Source: Parvimonas micra
GTDB lineage: Bacteria > Bacillota > Clostridia > Tissierellales > Peptoniphilaceae
Assembly (NCBI RefSeq): GCF_021300775.1
Contig: NZ_JAJTJP010000002.1
Span: 124,001-188,000, forward strand
Direction of reading: 5' to 3'
DNA length: 64,000 nucleotides
In this document: positions 25,092-33,917 of the stretch, piece after piece
Numbering within the stretch: position 1 is the stretch's first letter
How the letters are laid out: every line of letters starts with the position of its first letter
Notes under the pieces: generated by a model
Seen by the model: only the letters and a program-made list of their open reading frames with translations
Told to the model about the DNA's origin: nothing
The model's database searches: none
Made by a program: the position numbers and the translations under genes

Positions 25092-26573
25092 GTGGAAGAA
25101 CAAAATTTAAATGAAATGCTCTTAGTTAGAAGACAAAAGTTACAAGACTTGGTAGATGCTGGTAAAGATCCGCATGAAATTGAAAAATTTGAAGGTGCAA
25201 TTTACTCAAAAGAAATTAAAGATAATTATGATAATTACGAAGGAAAAGTTGTAAGACTTGCTGGTCGTATTATGACTAAGAGAGGACATGGAAAAGTTTG
25301 TTTCATGGACTTACAAGACTTTTCTGGAAGAATTCAACTTTTTAATAAGCTTGATGTTTTAGGTGAAAGTTATGAAGAAGTTAAAACTTTGGATTTAGGA
25401 GATATTGTTGGTGTTGAAGGTGAAGTTTTCACAACTCATGCTGGAGAAATCTCAATTAGAAGTTCAAAGGTTGTTTTACTTACAAAATCTTTACAACTTT
25501 TACCAGAAAAATTCCATGGTTTAAAAGATGTTGATTTAAGATATAGACAAAGATATGTTGACTTAATTGTAAATCCAGAAATTAAAGATGTTTTTGTAAT
25601 GAGAAGTAAAATTATTTCTGCTATTAGAAAATATCTTGATAGTAGAGGATTTTTAGAAGTTGAAACTCCAATTTTAAATACAATTGCTGGTGGAGCTAAT
25701 GCTAGACCTTTTATCACTCATCATAATACTTTAGATATTGATATGTATTTAAGAATTGCTAATGAATTATATTTAAAGAGATTAATCGTTGGTGGTTTTG
25801 ATAAAGTTTATGAAATGGGAAGAATGTTCAGAAATGAAGGTATGGATAAACTTCATAACCCTGAATATACTGCAATTGAATTATATCAAGCTTATGTTGA
25901 TTATGAAGAAATGATGACTCTTTGTGAAGAAATGGTTTATACTGTTTGCATGGAAGTTATTGGAAAAGCAGAAATAGAATTACAAGGTAAAGTTATAGAC
26001 TTTAAACCACCTTGGAGAAGAATTTCAATGGTTGATGCTGTTAAGGAATATGCAGGAGTTGACTTTGAAACTATTTTAACTGATGAAGAAGCAAGAAAGA
26101 TTGCTATTGAAAAGAAAATTGAAGTTAAAGAAAATACTACAAGAGGAGAAATTATTTCTCTATTCTTTGAAGAGTTCTGTGAAGAATATATGGTTCAACC
26201 TACTTTTGTTACTAAGCATCCTGTTGAAATCAGTCCACTTGCTAAGAGAGATCCTAAGGACAAGAGATATACTCAAAGATTTGAAGCTTTTGTTAATTGT
26301 GGAGAAATCGCAAATGCGTTTAGTGAATTAAATGATGCTATTGATCAAAAACAAAGATTTTTAAAACAAGTTGAAGCTAGAGAAAATGGAGATGAAGAAG
26401 CTCAAATGATGGATTATGATTTCATCAATGCGCTTGAAATTGGTCTTCCTCCAACTGGTGGTATGGGAATTGGTGTTGATAGACTTATTATGTACTTAAC
26501 TAATCAAGATACAATAAGAGATGTTTTACTTTTCCCAACTATGAAACCTGTTGTTGAAAAGGATAGCGAATAG
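25092..26573 (+). CDS. lysS: Lysyl-tRNA synthetase, class II
   Basis: GTG start, set by GGAG 7 nt upstream. 493 aa. The N-terminal OB fold (about residues 50-150) binds the anticodon; class II motif 2 is [21 protein letters not shown] (split here as [11 protein letters not shown] then HNPEYT) and motif 3 is [17 protein letters not shown] near the end. Charges tRNA-Lys. Directly after greA, a common Firmicute pairing. Confidence 0.96.
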   Translation: MEEQNLNEMLLVRRQKLQDLVDAGKDPHEIEKFEGAIYSKEIKDNYDNYEGKVVRLAGRIMTKRGHGKVCFMDLQDFSGRIQLFNKLDVLGESYEEVKTLDLGDIVGVEGEVFTTHAGEISIRSSKVVLLTKSLQLLPEKFHGLKDVDLRYRQRYVDLIVNPEIKDVFVMRSKIISAIRKYLDSRGFLEVETPILNTIAGGANARPFITHHNTLDIDMYLRIANELYLKRLIVGGFDKVYEMGRMFRNEGMDKLHNPEYTAIELYQAYVDYEEMMTLCEEMVYTVCMEVIGKAEIELQGKVIDFKPPWRRISMVDAVKEYAGVDFETILTDEEARKIAIEKKIEVKENTTRGEIISLFFEEFCEEYMVQPTFVTKHPVEISPLAKRDPKDKRYTQRFEAFVNCGEIANAFSELNDAIDQKQRFLKQVEARENGDEEAQMMDYDFINALEIGLPPTGGMGIGVDRLIMYLTNQDTIRDVLLFPTMKPVVEKDSE

Positions 26574-26582
26574 GAGTTCATT

Positions 26583-26891
26583 ATGAAAAAGAAAAATTTA
26601 TTACCAATTTGTTTAGTTTGCCTTTCTTTTGTTGGTTGTCAAAGTTTCCATACTGGAAAAGTAGTTATTGACAATAATAAGAACCAAGAAAAAGTTGAAA
26701 GTGTTGAGTATATTATTGTTGATGAAGCAGATAAGGAATCTTTAATTAATAATATTAAATCAGGAAAAGGCGCTGTTATTGATAAAAGAAAGAATGCAGA
26801 TTTAGAAAAAACTGATGAAAGCGCTGATGTAACAACTGATGCAGATAAGAAAAACGAAAATAATAGTAACAACAATAATAATAATAGATAG
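26583..26891 (+). CDS. Small lipoprotein, 102 aa, unknown function
   Basis: TAGGAG 7 nt before the ATG. Signal peptide with lipobox SFVGC, Cys about residue 19; a short central segment (VEYIIVDEADKESLINNI); then an acidic, Asn-rich disordered tail ending in about seven Asn. No family recognised. Sits between lysS and the aminotransferase in the same transcription unit, with 12 nt or fewer on each side. Confidence 0.75.
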   Translation: MKKKNLLPICLVCLSFVGCQSFHTGKVVIDNNKNQEKVESVEYIIVDEADKESLINNIKSGKGAVIDKRKNADLEKTDESADVTTDADKKNENNSNNNNNNR

Positions 26892-26903
26892 GATAGTGAT
26901 TAT

Positions 26904-28094
26904 ATGAGAATAGAATTTTCTCCGCCAGATATTACTCAATTAGAGATTGATGAAGTGGTTGATACTTTAAAATCAGGTTGGATAACAACTGGCCCAAAGA
27001 CAAAAAGATTAGAACAAGAGCTTTCTGTTTTTACAAATACAGATAAGACTGTTTGTTTAAATTCTGCAACTGCAGCTATGGAGCTTACTTTGAGAGTGCT
27101 TGGAGTTGGAGCTGGAGATGAAGTTATTACTTGTGCATATACTTATTCTGCATCTGCGAGTGTTATTGACCATGTTGGTGCAAAAATTATCTTAGTTGAT
27201 ACTAATAAAGAAGATAAGTTTATGGACTTAGAAGCTTTAGAAAATGCCATCACAGAAAAGACAAAGGTAATTATTCCTGTTGATTTAGCAGGAAAGCCTT
27301 GCAAATATGATGAAATTTTTGAAATTGTAGAAAGAAAAAAATCATTATTTAAACCAAATAATAAATTACAAGAAAAAATAGGTAGAGTTGTAGTTATGGC
27401 TGATGCTGCTCATTCACTTGGAGCTGAATATAAGGGTAAACCAAGTGGAAGCGTTGCAGACTTTACTTGTTTCTCTTTCCATGCAGTTAAAAACTTTACT
27501 GTAGCTGAGGGAGGCTCAGTTACTTGGAATAGAGCTTTAGGTTTAGATGATGATGAAATTTACAAAGAATTTCAACTTTTATCTTTACACGGACAATCAA
27601 AGGATGCTCTTTCAAAAACGCAACTTGGTTCTTGGGAATATGATATTGTTGCTCCAAATTTCAAATGCAATTTAACTGATATTGCTTCTGGAATCGGTCT
27701 AGCTCAATTAAAGAGATATCCTGATCTTTTGAAAAGACGTTTTGAAATTGTAGAAAGATATAATAAGGGATTTGAAGGAACAAGAGTAAAGCCTTTTGTT
27801 CATTTTGAAGAGGATAAAAAATCTTGCTGTCATCTTTATATTGTAAATATTGAAGGTGCAAGTGAAGAAGAAAGAAATGAAATCATTGTAAAAATGGCTG
27901 AAAAAGGAATTGCGACAAATGTTCACTATAAGCCATTACCAATGCATACAGCTTATAAAAATTTAGGTTTTGATATTAAAGATTATCCAAATGCTTATAA
28001 TAATTATAAGTCACAAATCACTTTGCCACTTCATACTTTATTAACAGATGAACAAGTTGATTATATAATTGAAAATTTAAAGGCATTGGTGTAA
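26904..28094 (+). CDS. DegT/DnrJ/EryC1/StrS-family sugar aminotransferase
   Basis: 396-aa PLP enzyme that aminates a keto-sugar nucleotide. SGWITTGPKTKRLEQEL at about residue 29 and the cofactor region DAAHSLGAEYKG then CFSFHAVKNFTVAEGG, in which the Lys of HAVKN (about residue 198) should carry PLP. With the downstream 4,6-dehydratase it could make UDP-4-amino-4,6-dideoxy-N-acetylhexosamine, as PglF/PglE do. Exact stereochemistry cannot be read from sequence. Two bases separate it from galU. Confidence 0.88.
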   Translation: MRIEFSPPDITQLEIDEVVDTLKSGWITTGPKTKRLEQELSVFTNTDKTVCLNSATAAMELTLRVLGVGAGDEVITCAYTYSASASVIDHVGAKIILVDTNKEDKFMDLEALENAITEKTKVIIPVDLAGKPCKYDEIFEIVERKKSLFKPNNKLQEKIGRVVVMADAAHSLGAEYKGKPSGSVADFTCFSFHAVKNFTVAEGGSVTWNRALGLDDDEIYKEFQLLSLHGQSKDALSKTQLGSWEYDIVAPNFKCNLTDIASGIGLAQLKRYPDLLKRRFEIVERYNKGFEGTRVKPFVHFEEDKKSCCHLYIVNIEGASEEERNEIIVKMAEKGIATNVHYKPLPMHTAYKNLGFDIKDYPNAYNNYKSQITLPLHTLLTDEQVDYIIENLKALV

Positions 28095-28096
28095 TT

Positions 28097-28981
28097 ATGA
28101 AGATAAAAAAAGTCGTTATTCCAACTGCTGGACTTGCAACAAGAATGTTTCCTGCAACTAAGGGTGTTCCAAAGGCAATGTTGCCGATTTTTGATAAACC
28201 TACTTTACAATATGTAATTGAAGAAGTTGTGGAAGCTGGGATTGATGAAGTAATTCTTATTGTAAATGAAGATTATTTTACAATTGACAAGCATTTTAAT
28301 TCTGAAATTGATTCAAGAGTTAAAAATTCAGGTAATGTTTTGGAAAAAGATATTAAAGCTTTGGAAAAAATATTAAAATGTAAGATTAGTTTTATAATTC
28401 AAAAAGAACAAAAAGGATTAGGTCATGCTATTCTTTGTGCAAAGGAAGCTGTAAATGGAGAAGACTTCTGTGTTGTTTTAGGCGATGTGATTATTGATTG
28501 CAAAGATAGTTCTTGTTCAAAAGAACTTGTAGATATCTATAATAAATACGAAAAGACAGTTGTAGGAGTTGAATATGTACCTGATGAAAAAAGACGAAAT
28601 TATGGAATTTTAGAAGGTAAAGAGATAGAAAAAAATGTTTTTGACTCTACAAGACTTATTGAAAAACCTAATATTGATGAAACAAATTCAAATTTAGCAA
28701 TGGTTGGGAGATACATTGTGAAAAATGAAATATTTGATATTCTTGAAAATCAAAAAGCGGGTAAAAATGGAGAAATACAATTTACAGACTCATTAAATGA
28801 ATTGACTTTAAAGGGAGATTTATTAGGCTATAAATTTGACGGAAAAACTTATGACGTTGGAAATAAAGTTGGAGTTCTGATTGCAAGTATTGAATATGGC
28901 TTGAAAGATGAAGCAAATAGAGATTCTATAAAAGAGTACTTGAAAGATTTAGTTTCTTCAGATTTTAAAATGGGAGAATAA
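28097..28981 (+). CDS. UTP-glucose-1-phosphate uridylyltransferase (GalU-like)
   Basis: 294 aa. N-terminal nucleotide-binding loop PTAGLATRMFPATKGVPKAM; GLGHAILCAKEAV near residue 111; VVLGDVII holds the metal-binding Asp. Compared with the usual GLGTR and PKEML signatures it reads GLATR and PKAML, so it is a divergent GalU; other nucleotidyltransferases of the group remain possible. Makes UDP-glucose for surface glycans. Confidence 0.85.
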   Translation: MKIKKVVIPTAGLATRMFPATKGVPKAMLPIFDKPTLQYVIEEVVEAGIDEVILIVNEDYFTIDKHFNSEIDSRVKNSGNVLEKDIKALEKILKCKISFIIQKEQKGLGHAILCAKEAVNGEDFCVVLGDVIIDCKDSSCSKELVDIYNKYEKTVVGVEYVPDEKRRNYGILEGKEIEKNVFDSTRLIEKPNIDETNSNLAMVGRYIVKNEIFDILENQKAGKNGEIQFTDSLNELTLKGDLLGYKFDGKTYDVGNKVGVLIASIEYGLKDEANRDSIKEYLKDLVSSDFKMGE

Positions 28982-28983
28982 TA

Positions 28984-30810
28984 ATGACCAGAAAAATATT
29001 TTTAGTAATATTAGATATTATTGTTATAAATCTTTGTTACTATTTGGGATTTTTATTAAAATTTGATTGGCAAATTCCTACACGTTACTGGGAAATGTAT
29101 ATGAAATGGATAATTCCTATAGTTTTAACTAAAATTGTAGTATTTGCTCTGTTTGGTCTATATAGAATAATGTGGAGATATGCTGATTTTAAAGAGTTGT
29201 TTAGAATATTTATGGCAATAGTTGTTGCAAATGTTCTAACAGCTGGATTTTTAATCTCAATGAGCGTAGGATTTCCTAGAAGTGTTATGGCACTTGTATT
29301 TGTAATAGATGTATTTTTTGTTACAGGCACAAGATATCTTTCAAAAGCTAGAAAAAATTTAGTTTTTTCAATTCCTGTGGATAGACTTAAAAGAGTTTTA
29401 ATCATAGGAGCTGGAGATGCTGGAGTTTTAGTTCTTAATGAACTTAAAAAACATAAGGAATTAGGATATAAAGTTGTAGCCTTTATTGACGATGATAAAA
29501 ACAAAATGGGAACTGAAATACTTGGTATTCCTGTAGTTGGTGGAAAAGAAAAGATAATTTCTGCCATAAGTAATTACAGAATAGATGAAGTTATTTTAGC
29601 AATGCCATCAGCAAATAGAGAAATTCAAAAAGACATTTCAGATATATGCTCAAAACTTTCTATGAAGATAAAAATTATACCTGGAATGTATGAATTAATA
29701 GATGATCAAAAATTAAATATTAGAGATTTAAGAGATGTTGAAATTGGAGATTTACTTGGACGTGATGAAGTTAAGTTAGACCAAGAAGTGCTAAATGGTT
29801 TCTTAAAAGATAAAACTGTATTAGTAACAGGTGGAGGAGGTTCAATCGGCTCCGAGCTTTGTAGACAAATAGCGAAATTTAATCCAAAGAAATTGATAAT
29901 TTTAGACATCTATGAAAATAATGCTTATGAAATTCAAATGGAGCTTGTAAGACATTACAAGGACTTAGACCTAGTTGTAGAAATAGAATCAATTAGAGAT
30001 GCTGAAAGAATGGATATTATATTTGGAAAATATAAACCAGATGTAGTTTTCCACGCAGCTGCTCACAAACATGTTCCACTTATGGAAAATAGCTCAACTT
30101 CTGCAATTAAAAACAATGTTTTTGGAACATTAAATGTTATAAGAGCTTGTGATAAAAATAATGTTTCAAGATTCGTTTTAATTTCAACAGATAAGGCTGT
30201 AAATCCGACATCTGTAATGGGAACTACAAAGAGAATTTGCGAAATGTTAGTTCAAACATATAATGAAAAATCTAAAACAGAATTTGTTGCAGTTAGATTT
30301 GGAAATGTTTTGGGCTCAAATGGCTCTGTAATTCCACTTTTCATAAATCAAATTAAAGAAGGTGGACCTGTTACAGTTACTCACGAAGACATAATAAGAT
30401 ACTTTATGACTATTCCTGAAGCTTGCCAACTTGTATTACAAGCAGGAGCAATAGCTAAAGGGGGAGAAATCTTTATACTTGATATGGGTGAGCCAGTTAA
30501 AATTCTTGACTTGGCAAAGAACCTTATCAGACTTTCAGGTTATGAACCTTATAAAGATATTGACATAAAGATTACAGGACTTAGACCTGGCGAAAAACTT
30601 TATGAAGAATTACTATTAAATATGGAAAATTCAGTTGCAACTGACTACGAAAAAATATTTATAGAAAAACCGATAGTTCATAATGTAGAAGCCCTAAAAG
30701 ATGGACTTGAAAGACTTGAAAAAGTTAAAAACACTCTAGATAAAAAAGAGATTACAGACATCTTAAAAGATATGGTTCCGACATTTAAACCGGACTTGTT
30801 GAATAAATAG
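28984..30810 (+). CDS. Membrane-bound UDP-N-acetylglucosamine 4,6-dehydratase (PglF/WbpM/CapD family)
   Basis: 608 aa. About four membrane spans in residues 1-115, a first Rossmann-like domain (VLIIGAGDAGVLVL, about 138), and a second catalytic SDR domain with VTGGGGSIGSELC (about 281). Active-site segment STDKAVNPTSVMGTTKR: as in PglF/WbpM, Met replaces the usual SDR Tyr. C-terminal GLRPGEKLYEELL is the family mark. Provides the 4-keto substrate for the aminotransferase upstream. Last gene before a strong terminator. Confidence 0.92.
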   Translation: MTRKIFLVILDIIVINLCYYLGFLLKFDWQIPTRYWEMYMKWIIPIVLTKIVVFALFGLYRIMWRYADFKELFRIFMAIVVANVLTAGFLISMSVGFPRSVMALVFVIDVFFVTGTRYLSKARKNLVFSIPVDRLKRVLIIGAGDAGVLVLNELKKHKELGYKVVAFIDDDKNKMGTEILGIPVVGGKEKIISAISNYRIDEVILAMPSANREIQKDISDICSKLSMKIKIIPGMYELIDDQKLNIRDLRDVEIGDLLGRDEVKLDQEVLNGFLKDKTVLVTGGGGSIGSELCRQIAKFNPKKLIILDIYENNAYEIQMELVRHYKDLDLVVEIESIRDAERMDIIFGKYKPDVVFHAAAHKHVPLMENSSTSAIKNNVFGTLNVIRACDKNNVSRFVLISTDKAVNPTSVMGTTKRICEMLVQTYNEKSKTEFVAVRFGNVLGSNGSVIPLFINQIKEGGPVTVTHEDIIRYFMTIPEACQLVLQAGAIAKGGEIFILDMGEPVKILDLAKNLIRLSGYEPYKDIDIKITGLRPGEKLYEELLLNMENSVATDYEKIFIEKPIVHNVEALKDGLERLEKVKNTLDKKEITDILKDMVPTFKPDLLNK

Positions 30811-30814
30811 ACAC

Positions 30815-30847
30815 AAAAAAACTCCACCAAAATGGTGGAGTTTTTTT
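30815..30847 (+). terminator. Terminator of the greA-to-pglF unit
   Basis: A 15-bp stem including A and T runs around ACTCCACCA / TGGTGGAGT with a 3-nt loop and T tail. Confidence 0.9.
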
Positions 30848-31137
30848 GTTAACTAATTTTATGTTTTTAATTACAAGAATAGATTTTTTAATTAGTAATT
30901 TATATGAAATTTACATATAATTTAAAATTGACAAAAATATTAGTGAGACTTTATAGGATTTGTTGAATATATCGCTATAAAATGATAAAATATATCCAAT
31001 GTGATGGATTTATTAAACTGATATATGATACTGTAATTGACAAAACTTAATTACCAAAATTGATATAAACAATTACAAATATTTTAAATATTAAGAGAAA
31101 AAATACTAATATAAATTAATGACTTGGAGGAGTAGTT

Positions 31138-31422
31138 ATGAATTTTGAAAATATGTCTAAAAAAGAACTTATTGAATATATAAATAATTTAAATGAAGAA
31201 CATAGTGGTAAGTATGGATTAGTATGGGATGCTGAAAAAGTGCCTGAACAAGTGATTGTTGATTGTAATAAACTAATACCAGTTTTAAAAGAAGAAGAAA
31301 GCAAAAAAATTGATAATGGTGGGTAAGATAATATTTTGATTGAAGGAGAAAACTTTCATTCATTATCGGTATTGAACTATACTCATAAAGAAGCGATAGA
31401 TATTATATATATATTGATATGA
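31138..31422 (+). pseudogene. Broken Type III restriction-modification Mod (DNA methyltransferase) gene, 5' fragment
   Basis: Starts properly (GGAGG 8 nt before ATG) and reads as the N-terminus of Type III Mod enzymes: KYGLVWDAEKVPEQVIVDCN, then LIPVLKEEE. An in-frame TAA at 31324 interrupts it, and the same frame continues with NILIEGENFHSLSVLNYTH and AIDIIYI, the block that in intact enzymes leads into D-PPYNTG. A frame slip in a TATATAT tract near 31410 breaks it just before that catalytic motif, and the remainder of the gene is absent. Non-functional relic at the left side of the island. Family recognition is by memory. Confidence 0.75.
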
Positions 31423-31523
31423 TTTTCTCCAAAATGATACAAAAACCTACACTTTATATTATTCAAAGTGCTTAAAATAAAGCCTTTAAGAAAAAGCAAA
31501 AATCGAATAAAAATAATCGTTGT

Positions 31524-31552
31524 TCTAGCTCATTAGAAGGCTAGATTTTTTT
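31524..31552 (+). terminator. Terminator-like hairpin upstream of the recombinase
   Basis: TCTAGC / GCTAGA arms with a 10-nt loop and a long T run. Confidence 0.55.
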
Positions 31553-31558
31553 ATTTTA

Positions 31559-31613
31559 GGTGTGTCAATTTGTGTTGCGAGGGTGTCAATAAAATAAAAG
31601 GGGGTGTGTCTTG
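31559..31613. repeat. Three short direct repeats, possible insertion-sequence end
   Basis: GGTGTGTCAA (31559), GGGTGTCAAT (31581) and GGTGTGTCTTG (31603) at about 22-nt spacing. Multiple TGTCA-type repeats are typical of IS21-family ends, but no transposase gene is beside them. Confidence 0.35.
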
Positions 31614-31672
31614 ATATAGCTTGACTTATCTGGCTTAAAGAGTGATGTATATTAGCCAGGGAGGTCATTGAA

Positions 31673-31837
31673 GTGAGAGAAGTAAAACAAATAATAAAAG
31701 ATGGGATGGATTACAGCCTTTGTAAATTGTTACTGGACTATTTGTATTTCAGAGAATTAATAGATGAAGAAAAGTGGATAGACGCAAGTACCGAGGTAAA
31801 AGAGAAATATGATCCGCCAACACTAATGCCGGAGTGA
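31673..31837 (+). CDS. Small protein preceding the serine recombinase, 54 aa
   Basis: GTG start with GGGAGG 8-12 nt upstream. Reads as a small charged helical protein (REVKQIIKDGMDYSLCKLLL, then a conserved-looking PPTLMPE tail). Its TGA overlaps the recombinase GTG (GTGA), so the two would be coupled. Small accessory genes like this often precede serine recombinases of integrative elements; function unknown. Confidence 0.5.
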   Translation: MREVKQIIKDGMDYSLCKLLLDYLYFRELIDEEKWIDASTEVKEKYDPPTLMPE

Positions 31838-33405
31838 CGATAGAAAAAGATGAACAACATAACAGCTTAGAAGCACAGAAAGATTACTTTTTGAAATATA
31901 TTCAAAACAATCTGGAATTGGAGTATATTGAGCTATATTATGACGATGGAATTTCTGGATTTAGTAAAAAGAATAGAGATGGTTTTAATAATCTCGTGAA
32001 AGAGGCACTTGATGGGAATGTAGATTTAATCGTCACAAAATCAATAAGCCGATTCGTAAGAAATACTGTAGATACCATCAGCACAATTAGAAAACTGAAG
32101 AGGGAAGGAATAGGCGTATTTTTTCAGAAGGAAAACATTCATACTTTAGATAGCAAGAGCGAGTTTATTTTAACTCTCATGTCCAGTTTTGCTCAAGAGG
32201 AATCTAGGTCTATTTCAGAAAACTGTACATGGGGACAGCGAAAAAAATTTGCTGATGGTAAAGTGACAATTCCATTTGAAAGATTTTTAGGATATGACAG
32301 GGGAGAAAATGGAGAACTTGTTGTCAATGAGAAAGAAGCTAGAATAGTTGAATATATTTATTCTCTGTTTATTTTAGGATTTACATTTAGTGAGATAAAA
32401 AATACGCGTGAATTTTATAACATTAAGTCTCCGGGAGGAACTGATAGTTGGAATCATCAAAATATAAAATCAATATTAACCAATGAAAAATACAAAGGGG
32501 ATGCTCTATTACAGAAATCTTTTACTGTGGATTTCATGACTAAAAAGAAGAAAAAGAATGAAGGTGAACTTCCAATGTACTATGTAGAAAATGACCATCA
32601 AGCAATTATTCCTAAGAGAATCCACGACTATGTTCAAAGAACAATGAGTAACAATGTAACAATAAGAGTTTTTCATTTAGGGGATAAAATTATCTGTGCT
32701 AAGTGTGGTGAGTACTTTGGTCGCTTTAAAATTCATCCGGATTTGGATGGTGGTAGATGGGCTTGGAGATGTAGAAACAAATACAGCAAAAACAATAAAT
32801 GTGTAATGAGACACCCCTATGATGATAATGTTCATCAAGCTATAAATGTTGCTGCACTTGAAGTTCTTTCAGCTAGAAAAGATATAATTACTTATGTCAG
32901 CAAGATTACTGGTATTACAAGCAGAAAGATAAATAAGATAATAAAGGAAATGAGTGTTGATTTTATAGGGAATTATCAAATACTAGAGAATATAATTGAT
33001 AGCATCAAGGTTAAAAAAAGCCATGATGCTACCTTTTTATTTATTGATAGTAGCAAAGCAAAAGGCCATATATTTGGAACTGGAAAAACAAGAGTAAAAG
33101 GTGTAAGACAAGATAATTCACATAACTATGGAAATAAAAGCATAAGACCAGAACCGGAGCATTTTGATGAGTTTGTTAAATGGCTAAAAGAAGAAAGTGG
33201 TCTATCTGAATCGACTCAGAAAAGCATTAGAAAAAGAACTAGACTTGCTCATAGCATTTGTAAGATAAGTGATTGTGAAAGGTATATTGAGAAACTTGAA
33301 ACTAAGTCAAAGTATAAGAGGTTGGATGATGATGTAAAGTCAAATGTGAAGTATGCGGTCAGAGTTTATTTTAGGTTTTTGGAGCAGAGAAAGCAAAATA
33401 TATAG
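31834..33405 (+). CDS. Large serine recombinase, N-terminally truncated, probably inactive
   Basis: 523 aa from a GTG coupled to the upstream ORF; the frame is closed by TGA at 31810. The resolvase-type domain starts only at EKDEQHNSLEAQ: the preceding R-V-S-T strand with the nucleophilic Ser is missing. The remaining catalytic-domain landmarks are present (YDDGISGFSKKNRDGFNNL, SISRFVRNTVDT, SFAQEESRSISENC). A recombinase domain, a zinc ribbon (CAKCGEYF ... CRNKYSKNNKC, about 286-320) and an extra C-terminal helical domain (about 440-523, DEFVKWLKEESGLSESTQKS) follow. Without the Ser it should not cut DNA. Confidence 0.8.
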   Translation: MTIEKDEQHNSLEAQKDYFLKYIQNNLELEYIELYYDDGISGFSKKNRDGFNNLVKEALDGNVDLIVTKSISRFVRNTVDTISTIRKLKREGIGVFFQKENIHTLDSKSEFILTLMSSFAQEESRSISENCTWGQRKKFADGKVTIPFERFLGYDRGENGELVVNEKEARIVEYIYSLFILGFTFSEIKNTREFYNIKSPGGTDSWNHQNIKSILTNEKYKGDALLQKSFTVDFMTKKKKKNEGELPMYYVENDHQAIIPKRIHDYVQRTMSNNVTIRVFHLGDKIICAKCGEYFGRFKIHPDLDGGRWAWRCRNKYSKNNKCVMRHPYDDNVHQAINVAALEVLSARKDIITYVSKITGITSRKINKIIKEMSVDFIGNYQILENIIDSIKVKKSHDATFLFIDSSKAKGHIFGTGKTRVKGVRQDNSHNYGNKSIRPEPEHFDEFVKWLKEESGLSESTQKSIRKRTRLAHSICKISDCERYIEKLETKSKYKRLDDDVKSNVKYAVRVYFRFLEQRKQNI

Positions 33406-33578
33406 TGATGTATTAAAGTAAACTCATTGCACTCACAAAGTAAATTAAATGTCGATATTATAGGCTTATTTTAGTGCCATAGGTAAATGTTATTTGTGGC
33501 TATAAATAAGTCTTCTTTTTTATGATTTATAAAGATTTATAAATTCGCACTAATGCTGATAATAAGGTAATTATCATA
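33406..33578. other. Intergenic stretch after the recombinase
   Basis: No ORF with a ribosome site and no clear terminator. AT-rich and leads into the inverted repeat at 33579. Confidence 0.4.
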
Positions 33579-33647
33579 TATAATATAATTATAAAAATAA
33601 TTACTATTACAATATAAAAAAATATTGTAATAATAATTATATTATGA
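33579..33647. repeat. Nested inverted repeat (cruciform) over the antitoxin-RM promoter
   Basis: Outer arms 33580-33592 / 33633-33645 (ATAATATAATTAT / ATAATTATATTAT) and inner arms 33605-33615 / 33622-33632 (TATTACAATAT / ATATTGTAATA), all perfect. The 3' arms overlap the promoter, as expected for an autoregulatory operator. Confidence 0.65.
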
Positions 33648-33653
33648 TATAAT
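33625..33653 (+). promoter_or_regulatory. Promoter of the Phd-like gene and hsdMSR
   Basis: TTGTAA, 17-bp spacer, TATAAT. The start site near 33660 gives a very short leader with AGGAG at 33668. Confidence 0.6.
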
Positions 33654-33680
33654 ATAAGTGTGAAAATAGGAGAAAGAGAG

Positions 33681-33899
33681 GTGTCCCTTTTGAGAAAGAA
33701 TAAAGAGCCTATAAAGGAAAAAACTTTATATAACATAGCGGAATTTAATAGAGGACAAGCGTCAAAGATAATCAGACACATTTCTGAGGAAGATGAAACG
33801 GCGTTGGTACTGAAACACGGGAAGTCAATCGCAGTAATTATTTCTATTGATAAATACAATAAGCTTTTAGAGTTAGGTACAGATTTAAAAGATATATAG
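33681..33899 (+). CDS. Phd/YefM-family antitoxin-like protein
   Basis: GTG at 33681 chosen because AGGAG (33668-33672) is 8 nt away; GTG at 33660 or TTG at 33690 are alternatives in the same frame. About 72 aa with the Phd/YefM pattern: YNIAEFNRGQASKIIRHI, then ETALVLKHGKSIAVIISIDKYNKLLELG. These proteins bind palindromes and repress their own operon. No toxin gene follows: hsdM begins 18 nt on, so its job may be to control restriction-modification expression. Confidence 0.75.
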   Translation: MSLLRKNKEPIKEKTLYNIAEFNRGQASKIIRHISEEDETALVLKHGKSIAVIISIDKYNKLLELGTDLKDI

Positions 33900-33917
33900 T
33901 TAAGGAGATATTTAAAT

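Noticed and set aside
30848-31137. Attachment site or tRNA at the left edge of the island
   Set aside because: No tRNA-like sequence and no matching direct repeat was found by eye at the right edge near 44600.
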